Source: Ixodes scapularis
Taxonomy: Eukaryota > Arthropoda > Arachnida > Ixodida > Ixodidae
Direction: 5' to 3'
Length of the DNA stretch: 64,000 bases
NCBI RefSeq assembly: GCF_016920785.2
Contig: NW_024609839.1
Location: forward strand, 16,989,085-17,053,084
The notes beneath the pieces were generated by a model. The model searched no databases. It worked only from the letters and a program-made list of their open reading frames with translations, and was not told the DNA's origin. This document shows, piece after piece, positions 33,526 through 44,352 of the stretch; the first letter of the stretch is position 1, and every line of letters begins with the position of its first letter. Both the position numbers and the translations under genes were made by a program.

Positions 33526-35364
33526 GCTACTTGGAATACCATTTGTTTTATATAACAATCACTCAAACCTAGAAGAAAACAAAAAAAAAGCCCGGCTATC
33601 ACTTGTTCGCACTAACAGTGTCACACAGCGAACACCAACAAACTAGGTCTTAAAGAATATTACAGTCCTAATTCGGCCCTTAGGTGTGGTGACTGACTCT
33701 GGGAGTTGTACACTCTAAGAAGTCTGGAGCTACGACGTTTCCGTAGAACACTTGGGAGAGCCAATAGCAGTAATCCACAGAGAGAGCTCGGGAAATGAGG
33801 AGGTTGCAAATAAGTAAAAACCTTAAACAAACAAAAAACAAACAAAAATTGTGCACATGGACATTGAACATTGTGAAAATTCATAATCAGCGCCACAGCT
33901 GAGACCATTTCTTATATATTGTATACGACACAGTTGAATGTTAATTGTGACACGTAACGCATACGCAACACTCATATCATGGTGTTTGTTCTGCTTGATA
34001 CGATCAAGCAGAATAAAAATTTTAATGCCGTTTGGGATCAAGTATTTTTTTTTCTAATCTACGAGACTGATTTAGCTTTCTCAAGGGCAGCTCAAGTTAA
34101 TCAACTTAAGAATAAACGAAGAAAAATTGATGAAATAGTGCTTCATAAGTGTAAAAATATTAAACGCTATTAAAGTCCGGAAATTAAATTACGAAATTCG
34201 CGAACACGGCGATTTTCTCAACTGCTCTGCAGTCAATTTTAGGCTTCATTCGAACAGTTGGACAAACCGGGCGTTTCTTTTTTAATCAAATTGCGTGCAA
34301 AATAAAAAAAAAAAGATTAAACTACTGTTTCTTTTCTTTTTCTTTTTCCAGCTAAAATCATGTCGAAATTAAATTTCTCCACTTTTTCACTCTGCAGTTA
34401 CTATCTAAGTAAGAAAAAAAAAAGAAATAAGCTGTTCTCGCAATATTCGGAATTTCGTAAGGCTCCAAATGAAACGTTAGAGCCGCATTTTTTTAATATA
34501 TAACATGCCTTTAACGTTAAACCCATCTTTTTTTAAAACGTAAAGCATTACCTCAGAATGCATTTAAAATTTATAGCCTGTAGACTCACCAAATGTTGTA
34601 CCTAAAATATAATACTTTCAGTTGTCTTCACCAATGACTGCGTCGCAAGGCGAAAGTCAAAGTAGTGACATCGCCAGTAATCTGACGCCCTGCGCTAGAT
34701 GGGCGGCATTGATCAACGTGGTTACGGTTATTTTATATGTACACGCGTTGCCGCAAAAACGTGGTCCTACCATTGATGGGAGGAGTTTACAACACGTTGC
34801 AACATCCGTGTTTGCCAACTTTTCACAAAAAAGGTAAAATAAGCGTTATTCAAAGTTAGGAAGCGCGCGCTGAAGCCGGTACAGCTGAAGAGCCACTCTG
34901 ATGAACTCACATTGTCAAGTGGTGAAATACAGTTGAACTCCAAATTGCGGTGCCTCTTTTTTTTTTCTATATTTCTACGGCGGCAGGCTAGCAGGCGTTC
35001 GAGTGAGGCTTTTTTACCTATCTGATTTGCTCGGCTCGCCGCCGTGTGAGCACGAATTTAAGTGAAAGTAAATTACTTGTCACTTATCACTTTAGCCTAA
35101 GACCAGGATTGAAATAGAATATGTCCGAGTACTTAGCTACGGAGAGCAATAGCATGACATATTATTGCAGGCCCAAGTCCCTCTGCCTAAACGTCTAACG
35201 TCCCACCTGTGTTTACAGTTTCTGCGTGAATTTGTGACATTTGTGTGGAAATTGGTGTCTAGTATTTATGCGCGCCTTTTATCCGCATTATAATACGCAT
35301 CTGGTGCATATTCTACAAGCCGTGCATTGTCCGCACTTGGTGCTAATTCTAACGTTAAAAGTAT
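33526..35364. other. No gene recognised; one small hairpin
   Basis: TTCTGCTTGAT (33989-33999) and ATCAAGCAGAA (34003-34013) form a perfect 11-bp stem with a 3-nt loop. The rest is AT-rich with homopolymer tracts. Confidence 0.45.
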
Positions 35365-35526
35365 TGTAGCGTGCATTCTCTGATTCACATGCCGGGACAA
35401 CCATGCCGGCGCAAGAGCTCGGGCTCACCGCGCTCCAGCTACGAGCACTGACTGCAAGTCCACGGGCGATTCTATAAGTGCGGTTTTTACCGTACCAGTC
35501 CGTCGGCCAATTCTTGTGTCTCTACA
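35365..35526 (+). repeat. 5' LTR of the Gypsy element
   Basis: TG...CA-bounded, about 162 bp, matched along its length by 36872-37032. Confidence 0.85.
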
Positions 35527-35554
35527 ATTCGTGACCCACACGTGATACGCCGCT

Positions 35555-36457
35555 ATGGCTCACGAGAACACCGTACCACAAATGTTGCCGCCGTCTCATT
35601 TCGACTTCCGAAAGTTTGGCCAGCGGACCCTCTGGTATGTTTCAAGCTAGTTACAATCGCAGTTCGTCACCACTCGGAGCACCTGCCAAGCTATGAACTT
35701 CCATCCCGTGGTAGCGTCTCTTCCTCCCGAGGTGGCCATGGAAATTCGAGATTTAATCCTCTCGCCTCCGGACGATCAGACTTTTCACAAGCTTCGCTCG
35801 GAACAGATCAAACGAACATCCGCATCGGAGCAAAGACGGCTCCAGCAACTAATAACGTCCGAAGAGCTCGGGGACCGAACGCCCTCCCAGCTTCTTCGAC
35901 GACTGCAGCGGTTGGTGGGTGATAGATTGCCAAATTTTGATACCTCCCTGCTGCGAGAGCTTTGTCTTCAACGGTTACCATCAAACGTACGCATTGTACT
36001 CGTTTCCACCCCATCTTTCATCAACGGCTGGGTGTCCAGATTCAGCGTGCCTTCATACCTTACAACAGACAGCGGTCGCCAATTCGAGTCTGATCTTTTC
36101 CGCAAACTCATTACCATCTTAGGAACTTTGTGCATTCTTACGACAGCATACAACCCTATATTCAACGGACTGGTAGAACGACTTCACCGCTCACTCAAAA
36201 CCGCACTTCGGGCCCAATATACAGGACCAAACTGGGATTCCGCACTCCCTATTGTTCTTCTAGGACTCCGCACGGCCTTGAAGACTTACATCGATTGCAG
36301 CCCTGCGGAAATGCTCTACGGCACAACCTTACAACATCCAGGAGAATTTTTTTTCAAACGGACCAGAAGATCCAGCACCGGATCCTACGAGCTACACGAC
36401 AAAATTGAAGCGCGGATAATGCGCACCACCCGACCTACCCCTCTCTGCCCTCAATAA
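35555..36457 (+). pseudogene. gag-integrase fusion frame of the deleted Gypsy element
   Basis: The frame starts at ATG 35555 (MAHENTVPQML, with HFDFRKFGQRT), hits an in-frame TAG near 35651, and is then open for 254 codons from 35693 to 36457. Residues up to about 100 of the open part (PVVASLPPEVAMEIRDLI, QLITSEELGDRTPSQLLRRL) are Gypsy capsid. From about 36005 it is the integrase core: FINGWVSRFSVPSYLTTDSG (catalytic-region D), HRSLKTALRAQ, SPAEMLYGTTL, with YNPIFNGLVERLH just before and an E near GLVER. So an in-frame deletion of protease, RT, RNase H and part of integrase has joined two domains. After 36457 the integrase tail continues in other frames (YRVITRGDKLFTIDINGRQE, then SIDRFKPAYQESS from about 36625). 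Confidence 0.8.
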
Positions 36458-36871
36458 CGGTCAGCCGTCCATGTCTCAGCCGATCTACATTCATGCACAC
36501 ACGTTTTTCTTCGTCGCGATGCTGTGCGAAGGCCACTACAGCACCCTTACGATGTCCCATACCGAGTCATAACTCGTGGCGATAAACTTTTCACGATTGA
36601 TATTAATGGCCGACAAGAAACTATCCATTGACCGCTTCAAACCAGCCTACCAAGAATCGTCACATGAAGCACATACCCAATCTCTTCACAACACTGCTAT
36701 CTGCGCACGCTCACGTGACTTTGCTTCTTCACGCGACGCCTCGACTCAGCCACGAAGCTCCCGCGTACATTCTCTGCTACTACATGCCCAGACATCATGA
36801 ACATTATCTGAACATACCCTCATCTGTATTTTTTTTTTCTTTTAAGGGGGGGGGGGGGGAAGGTGGGCTAT

Positions 36872-37032
36872 TGTAGCGTGCATTTTATGATTCATATGCC
36901 GGGACAACAAGCTGGCGCAAGAAATCGGGCTCGCCACGCTCGAGTTTCGAACACAAACTGCGAGACCACGGACGATTCTAGAAATGCAGTTTTTATCGTA
37001 CCAGTCGGTAGGCCCATTCTTGTGTTTCTACA
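36872..37032 (+). repeat. 3' LTR of the Gypsy element
   Basis: Counterpart of 35365-35526, preceded by the G-rich polypurine tract at about 36844-36868. Confidence 0.85.
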
Positions 37033-37036
37033 GTAT

Positions 37037-37691
37037 CATACACAGCACACCTTTGCGAATTCCTGCGGTGTTATAACTGACAAAGAGTCCTGTGCTGTAC
37101 ATAAATCAACATTAACATACTCTTTCATTCGCAAAACAAATCCCGCCTAGTCATAATGAATAATAATCTTCAAAAAACACAATTCTTGCATACTCCGCAC
37201 CTCTTGACGAAGCCCTTACCTCGTAAAACTTCAACATTCAGAGATGTATAGTCCGAGAAATACGAGGCAATCTAGTGTGGACCTGTTGGTTAATACTACT
37301 GGGCCGGCGGCTATTAAAACGCAAAGGAAAGCAAAGATCCCCAGACATCAAGAAGAACGAAATATTAATTTTAACGTTACAAGCGTAAATCACTCCTCAT
37401 TGAAAAAAGGAGTTATATTTGTCAAAATTAAAATCTTGTGTGAAATAAGCTCGATTCATATTCCTGGAATTTGAACACTGTTCTTTCGCTGGCACAGAAT
37501 TTGGTGAAGGCTCGTTCTCAACAGCGACTCGTGTGACACTCCTCCACGTAACATACGGGGCACGCAGGTACCATCTTCAAAAACTCCGGCGCGCGGCCGT
37601 TTCTGCGAGGGTTCCTCCGACCGCAAATAAGGCGCTATAACCGCAGTCTTATACAATTTACGTTCATAAAGAGCTGTTTATGTCCTTCATA
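37037..37691. other. No gene recognised
   Basis: Short frames only, no motifs or TIRs. Confidence 0.4.
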
Positions 37692-37906
37692 TGCGAAGCG
37701 CAAGTTTCGTCTGCTTTTTGCACAGGGATTGCGGTAACACCAAAATGCCCTGTTCTGATTGGCTCTGATTGTAAAATAGTGGGTAAACCTCAATGCTGGC
37801 TTCCCTGAGGTTTACCCAATATACTGCCAGTCGGAGCCAACAAGAGCTCGACGCTTTGACGTCACCGCAACCCCTGTGCGAAAAGCAGACAAAACTTGCG
37901 CTCCGC
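37692..37906. mobile_element. Foldback MITE
   Basis: The outer arms GCAAGTTTCGTCTGCTTTTT and GCACAGGGATTGCGGT are mirrored by ACCGCAACCCCTGTGC and AAAAGCAGACAAAACTTGC. The inner arms GGGTAAACCTCA (37781-37792) and TGAGGTTTACCC (37806-37817) are perfect. About 105 bp per arm, non-coding. Confidence 0.75.
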
Positions 37907-40161
37907 ACTGCCTATGCTCTTATTGGCTGTCTCAAGGGAGTAGGCTTGATAAACATCGCGCAGATGCCGCACTGTTAAAGGTGCGCAGTTAGACTGCTCG
38001 TACTTGACACAAAAGGCACTGTTGTCACCGCAGACATGATAGCAAAATTACCTGCGGACGTGCCTCACTCATCCTTGAAGAAGGTTTACTTTATACACAT
38101 AAATCAAACATGTCTTTTAGAAATTTTTACATGAAAAATGTGTCAGGAACGTTATACAATGAACACACGCCTCCGACAGTGCAGTCGGACTGTCTTTGTT
38201 ACGATCTATTAATAGTGTGATCGCGGTTTTAGTGGGCGTATGCGTCTAAAAGCGAAGTACTCGCTTGGGAGTGCGGCATGGAATATGTGTACTTCACTGG
38301 CCTCCGAGAGACACACTGGGCGAGGATGCTGTCGTTCAAGATTACGACCGAGTGCAATGCGTTTTGTGTTACGGTGTCTTACACGCCTTTTTGTTTCCTG
38401 ATAATATCATAGGTGAGGCCTGCAAAATCAATACAAAGCGTAAAGGCAACTGTGGGGATGCGACCCAGTATTGTGTCTGACGGGAGCGTATGACATGTTC
38501 AATAACCAAATAATTGTATTATTACTAGTAAGAATATCATTTGCGTACGCAGCAACCGCACAATAATTGTGAATATAAAAGTGTTCCCCTCTATAAATCT
38601 TCAAGATCTCAAAAAGAGATATTCTATTATGACGTATAAAGCCTTTATGTTAACAGAAAACATTAGGTTATAATCACTGCCAGCTCAAAAGCCTATAATA
38701 TGGCTTATTATGTTCACAAATTGTGATTCGTGATTCGGTATTTCTTGTGCTTATCGAAAAATGCGGGAATCTTATTGACTGCGGCTCGATAATAACATAC
38801 TTACAACTTTCCAATCGGAATTTTTTTTTTTTTTTTTTACATTTCAGTGGTTAAAGGTTTAAAAGACACTTAAAAACGTGTTATGACATCTAAAAACAGG
38901 TAGAGGCATAATCACACAAGTCCAATTTTTATATTCGGCCTTCAAAACATCCGTTCTAAGATACTATTGCAGCTGTCTTTAAGCAGCAAAGAATGTTTTC
39001 AGCAAAGTTTTTAGCAAAAGATTCTTTGCTGCCAGTGGTGCAGCCAGCTAAAAAAAAAAAAAGTAAATATATAATCGGAAGCGCTTGCCGAAGCACAACA
39101 TCGTTCACCGGAATACCTTAAAACGCATGTTCTCCAAGAAGATGTTGCGCAATACCATGGCCGCTTTTATTAAGCTCTTCCTGAACTCACTCGTTCTCTT
39201 CCAGCAACTATTCAATTAAAACACAAGCTTTAGTTGTCTGGTTTGAAACTATGTGAAGAATGAAAGTTTATAAAATATTGAATGCACGTAATATCGACGT
39301 AGTGTCTATGCACGGCAAATAAATACCGTTTAATCGATTAGAAGCCTGGTGTTATACTGGTGTCGATAAACCTGAATTGGTGGTTGGAAACTGAACGGAT
39401 TTCAGTGTGATCACCAGGCCGAAATGTCTGTCCTCTAACGCCAGACGAAAACTTTCGCAAATAGGTTCTGGAGCCAAAGGTTGCGTCACTTTCTGCTTGG
39501 CGACTCGCTGAATCGGGAACAGTGGGAACACCAAGACATCGTCCTATTTCGAAAGCCAGGTGCTCCCCAAACCAAGATACGAACTCAGAAATAAAACGTG
39601 GAGGATTACAAGCTCCACAAAACAAAACAGAAAAAGTGGAAGGACGGCGAGCAGCGCGTAATTACCAGCTGAATAATCTCAAGCGTGCCGCAATACGAAA
39701 GGCATCAGCATTCCGTCACAATGCTTATCACACAAGGAAGTCGAGTAGATTGCGACACCACTGGCTAAAGAAGCCGTGTATGTTTCGGTTTTTTTTTTAA
39801 TGCATATATGGGTTCTTTTTGAAGCTATGTTTTATTTGGCTTTGAAATGTGAAGCGTGCCATGGCATACCACGGTCGAAGAGAGTTAACCGGCTGTTACA
39901 CACCTGTGCGTGGGCTCCCCCACCGCGCAACGCGGCTTTGAAAGAAACAAAAAAACTGAAACGGCAGAAAAAAGGACTCCGAGACGCTTCGAAAAGACTT
40001 TCCCAGCAGAAAAACTAAAAAAAAAAAAAGAAAAGATAAACTTAGGAAAAAGAAGGGTTCGTAGTGATGTTAGCGCTTCGTGCCTGGAAGTCTGACACAC
40101 TAGTCACGCCCCTTCAGCCCTTATGCGTGCGACGACGTTTGCGGCGTCTTTTGAGAACAGC
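37907..40161. other. No gene recognised; one 12-bp inverted repeat
   Basis: GCAGCAAAGAAT (38983-38994) pairs perfectly with ATTCTTTGCTGC (39021-39032). Long A and T homopolymers occur at 38820-38838 and 39051-39062. A 95-codon minus-strand frame (39338-39625) is unassigned. Confidence 0.45.
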
Positions 40162-40981
40162 GCCAAAAGCAGTCTTGGGCAGTATCGCGATAGTGTACCT
40201 CGGTACTTTTTTGGTAACGTTTATCTGTAGCTCGATACATCTTTTCGAACAAACTGTAACGATAACTTGAATATTTTTTGAAAAGTAACTAAAAAGTATC
40301 TGCAACGACACAGACAGTTTTTGCGAACAACTTACTCTATTTGTGAACATTACAGTGTGTTAGACCATGTGTAGATTTTGGGCCCCACATAGATGCGATC
40401 CAAACAAACAAGAACTCAAAAGCTGTTTTTGGCGCAGAGTGCAGACGTTTTTATACTTCAGTTCCTTTTCCTTTTTCATCGCTCGGAAAAGCACATTTAG
40501 CATTTACTTTATTTAAACTTTTTTTTTTGTTCGTGAATGTCTCGCCCCGTCTTCACTACAGCCACTAAATGATCTACACTTGGACTATTGGCACTCTGCT
40601 CCCCGATATTGTTGTGAACGCCGCAGCCTTGGTGCTCGTGCAAAGCAGGTGGAACTTCCGTTCGTCATAATTTAAAAGTGGGACTTCTTCACCATTAGAT
40701 TCGGTGTTAAGAAGTTCATGCACTGCTCGCTCTGTCGCGAATTGTTTAAACATTTGTGGAGGACGAGAAGGCGTTTACTGTAATTTCTGGTAATGCTTCA
40801 GATAAAGCAGCCATGATTTTAAACCACTAGATGAGCAAGTGTTGTTACTCTGAAGCGTAGCTTATTTAGGGACACTAGTCTTCACCTCTTCCGGACTAAT
40901 CGATTACTCCCACCTCTTCAACAAAGCAACAGAGCCACCCAGCGAAAACAGGCGACGCGTCGACACCTAACGGTGAACTAT

Positions 40982-41540
40982 TTAAAGGGGTACTCATGCC
41001 GTTTTTTGAGCTACCTAAACAAATTGCATTTTCTGACTACCCGGACTTCAGTCGTCATGGTATGCTATTTATTTTCTCGAAATTCAAAATAGCAACTGAG
41101 AAAACCGTAAATGAAAATGATGCCAAAACCAGCATTCGAATTTTCGCGCGCTCTTCAGTGATGTGACGTCATACATGGTACAGACTTTCAGGTCGTGCAT
41201 GCAGTCTTAAACAGAATATGTCGAGTGTTTTTTTGCGTGCTTCTCAGTGAATCAGTTACCAAACATTCTTTTCCACCATCAAACGTCTTGTGATCAGTTG
41301 GGAACATGGCTTACTGCCCACTTTGTACCTTTTCTGTCGCCACACTTCAATGTTGCCAGTAGGGGCTCCCGGTTTTAGAAACACGATGAAAAGGAATTTC
41401 GAAAATTCAATAACTTCGCGATTTTTTCTTCTTTTCACACAATACTTGGGGAACTCGTAGAGCCATGTCTATTGGTGTGTTCAGCCAATTTTGAGGCAAA
41501 TCAGCGACCATGAAAAAATTGCCGGAGTACCCCTTCAACG
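40982..41540. mobile_element. TTAA MITE nested in the hAT element
   Basis: The left end TTAAAGGGGTACTCATGCCG and the right end TTGCCGGAGTACCCCTTCAA are inverted. It is the same family as 21389-21957, in the opposite orientation, with matching interior (GAAAATGATGCCAAAACCAG, GTGACGTCA). The right TTAA is degraded to TTCAA. Confidence 0.75.
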
Positions 41541-41707
41541 CCAAACGAGAGACTATGTTGTCGCTGCCGCAGCAGTCGCAGCAAAAGCCTTCTTCGCAAA
41601 CTTCTGCTTCGACGAATGCGCCTGGTGGTTTGAGATTCATCTTTCCGCTCCACGACCACATCACACCTGGTTAAAGTGGAACGCATTCCGAGACAACCTT
41701 TCTCTTG

Positions 41708-42265
41708 TTTTAGAGCGCAGCACTTAGGCGCCCGTTTCCGGCTTGAGCGGCGTCGCCGTCGCCGTCGGCGTAACCGCGCGGTGCATTATGGGTAAATTTC
41801 CCACTCTAAATCTAGCGGAAAAATTTCCCCGCTAAATCTAGCGAAAAAATTTCCCCGCAAAATCTAGCGGAAAAATTTCCCTGCTAAATCTAGCGGAAAA
41901 ATTTCCCCGCTAAATCCAGCGGAAAAATTTCCCCGCTAAATCTAGCGGAAACATTTCCCCGCTAAATCTAGCGAAAAAATTTCACCGCTATATCTAGCGA
42001 GAAAATTTCCCCGCTAAATCTAACGGAAAAATTTCTCCAGGTCAGGTGACCCCCCGAGGTCACGTGACCCCCGTGGTCACGTGACACCCCCAGGTCACGT
42101 GACTCCCACGTGACCTGGGCGAGGGGGTCATGTGACTCCTCCAAGGTCACGTGACCACCCCTCCCCCCCCGATAACACGTGGACCTCAGTACCCTTCCCT
42201 CCTCCTCGTCAAGAGCTGCGCTCTAATTCGGCTTTACAGGGAGTTGTAAACGGCTTTCATTTTTT
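41708..42265 (+). mobile_element. TIR element with palindromic-minisatellite interior, copy C
   Basis: Same ends as copy A: TTTTAGAGCGCAGCACTTAG, GGCGCCCGTTTCCGGC at left and AAGAGCTGCGCTCTAATTCG with GGCTTTCATTTTT at right. After the conserved GGCGTAACCGCG block comes GGTGCATTATGGGTAAATTT, then about ten units of CCGCTAAATCTAGCGGAAAA (41805-42035) and a shorter GGTCACGTGACC array (42040-42165). Confidence 0.8.
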
Positions 42266-43458
42266 ACTAACTCCTTTCTCTACCTTGTGTGATACTAACT
42301 TTCTTTTCCAATTTATTCAGTTAGAAATCGTTTAGCCTTCTTCTCCCCTGCCTAATATTCTAATGGAGCCGTCTGTTAATGGGTACCTCCCTTTCCTGCC
42401 AGCTGAGAAAGGGAAATAAGAGAGCTCTTAAGCGAAAGAGGAAGGGAAAAAGAACGTCACAATAAAGACGAAAAGTAGATGGATGCTAACTAACTGTTAT
42501 CGCCCAAACGAGAGGCTGTCCTCAGTGACGAACGGCAGGTGTTACCGTGGCCCGGCTATGAACTGCACTTAGAACTTGTCGAATGTAGTGGCCATAGCTA
42601 CACTCATCGCTGCGAACACTGCAAAAAAGTATACGCCTCCGGGAGGTAGTCTTCCTCCAACATTCGCATGTATCTGGGGTGAGTTTCGACTATAATTCCT
42701 AGATACTACCGCTAGGCATTGAGACAGAACGATGGAACACTGAAGCCTGGACAGCGGTCTCTAGCGTCAACGACCTTCCCACCATTAGGAAAGCTTTTTA
42801 CGCATGAACATCGCACTGCCGTGCTGTGCACCCGTTGAGAGCCTCTCAGCAAGGGCCGCGATGTGCATCAAAAGAACCAAGTTAAGTGATGTTTGAAAAA
42901 CTGTTGCTGCTGCGCTACAGCATCAAGTAAAGAATTTATTAATCAGTCCATCTTGTATCGAAGCTGCAAATGCTTTGATTCTATAAAGTCCTGCAACAGT
43001 AATAATATATATCTCTAAAAAAGTGAAACGAGATTTTTCCGATAGTTTCAAATAATAAATCGTGGCCATTGTATTTTGTCGCCCAATGGCTTCATAGTTA
43101 AATAAAAAAAATAAAAAAAAACGAAAATATCTTGAAAATAAGTAAGTTACAATGACAAAGTAACCGCAACTGTAACGCGCCACTTTTTATTTTAAGTAAT
43201 TGTAACTTAGATACATTTTTGACGAACTACTTGCAAGTGTAACTAATGACCTTTTAAAAGTAACTTCCCCAAGACTGGTCAAAAGTCTCTGTGACAAAGA
43301 CAAACTTCACAAACACTGCACTCTGAGAAGTTCGCTCGAAATTAATGAGGTACACACATATATCCTGGCCAGCAATAAGTCTTTAAAAGCCAGGCATATC
43401 AAGACTCGCGGTGTGTGGCCATTTCATACGCGACGGCCTGCTCTTCAATTTTAATAAT

Positions 43459-44197
43459 AAAAAAAAAAGTGAAAGCTGTTTAGCACTCCCTGTAACGCCG
43501 AATTGGAGCGCAGCTCTTGAGGAGGAGGAGGGAATGGTACTGAGGGCCACGATTTCTCAAGGGGTCACGTGACAGGGGAAAGGGTCACGTGACCTTGTTG
43601 GGGTCACGTGACCTCGGGGGAGGGGGTCCACGTGAAGGGGGAGTCACGTGACGTCGGGGGAGGGAGTCCACGTGGAGGGCAAGTCACGTGCCCACCCCCC
43701 CCCGAGGTCACGTGACCTCGAGAGGGGGTCGCGTGACCTGGGGGGTCACGTGACCTCGGCGGAGGGGTCACGTGATCCCCCAGGTCACGTGACCAAAATT
43801 TCTCCGTTAGATTTAGCAGGGAAATTTTTCCGCTAGATTTAGCGGAGAAATTTTTCCGCTAGATTTAGCGGCAAAATTTTCCGCTAGATTTAGCGGGGAA
43901 CTTTTTCCGCTAAATTTAGCGGGTAAATTTTTCCGCTAGACTTAGCGGGGAAGTTTTTCCGCTAGATGTAGCGGGGAAAATTTTCCGCTTGATTTAGCAG
44001 GGAAATTTTCCCCGCTAAATCTAGCGGGAAAATTTCTCCGCTAAATCTGGCGGAAAAATTTCCCCCTAAATCTAGCGGAAAATTTCCCCGCTAAATTTAG
44101 CGGGCAAATGTACCCATAATACACCGTGCGGTTACGCCGACGGCGACGGCGACGCCACTCAAGCTGGAAACGGGCGCCTAATAGCTGCGCTCTAAAA
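43459..44197 (-). mobile_element. TIR element with palindromic-minisatellite interior, copy D
   Basis: Inverted relative to copy C. It begins with the conserved tail (GTGAAAGCTGTTTAGCACTC, CCCTGTAACGCCGAATTGG), has a GGTCACGTGACC array (43560-43795), then CCGCTAGATTTAGCGG units (43800-44110), and closes with ATTATGGGTACATTTG-type sequence (reversed), GCGGTTACGCCGACGG and CGCTCTAAAA. Its order of arrays mirrors copy C. Confidence 0.8.
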
Positions 44198-44352
44198 GAG
44201 TGACTTAGCTAGGCTGTGCCAGGATATACGTAGCGTGAGCTTAGGTTCAGCTGGTTATTCTTCGCTTTCCTGGTTGTATTAGCTTGATTATCATGCTTAC
44301 AGCTGCTTCAATGACGCACACATGGTATGCGCATTATGTGACACATGTATAT

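Larger units (their letters stand above)
35365..37032 (+). mobile_element. Internally deleted Ty3/Gypsy LTR retrotransposon, both LTRs present
   Basis: Two LTRs of about 160 bp (35365-35526 and 36872-37032) both start TGTAGCGTGCATT and end TCTACA. GTAT flanks both outer edges (35361-35364 and 37033-37036), consistent with a 4-5 bp target duplication. Directly after the 5' LTR is a primer-binding-like segment (GTGACCCACACGTGATAC). A gag start codon sits at 35555, and a polypurine tract (AAGGGGGGGG...GAAGG) directly precedes the 3' LTR. Protease, RT and RNase H are absent: gag passes straight into integrase. The LTRs differ at many positions, so the insertion is old. Confidence 0.9.
40170..43277. 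mobile_element. hAT element carrying nested insertions, 3.1 kb
   Basis: The left tip CAGTCTTGGGCAGTA and the right tip (reversed) CAGTCTTGGGGAAGTTACTT are hAT-type TIRs. The 8-bp flanks GCCAAAAG (40162-40169) and GTCAAAAG (43278-43285) match at 7 of 8 positions and fit nTnnnnAn. Subterminal AGTAAC/GTTAC words are dense at both ends. Inside lie a TTAA MITE (40982-41540) and TIR-element copy C (41708-42265). I could not read a transposase in the remainder. Confidence 0.75.

Noticed and set aside
39338..39625. Minus-strand frame with RTYLRKFSSG, faintly like the end of a Gypsy integrase
   Set aside because: Only one short resemblance, with no neighbouring integrase or linker motifs in any frame.
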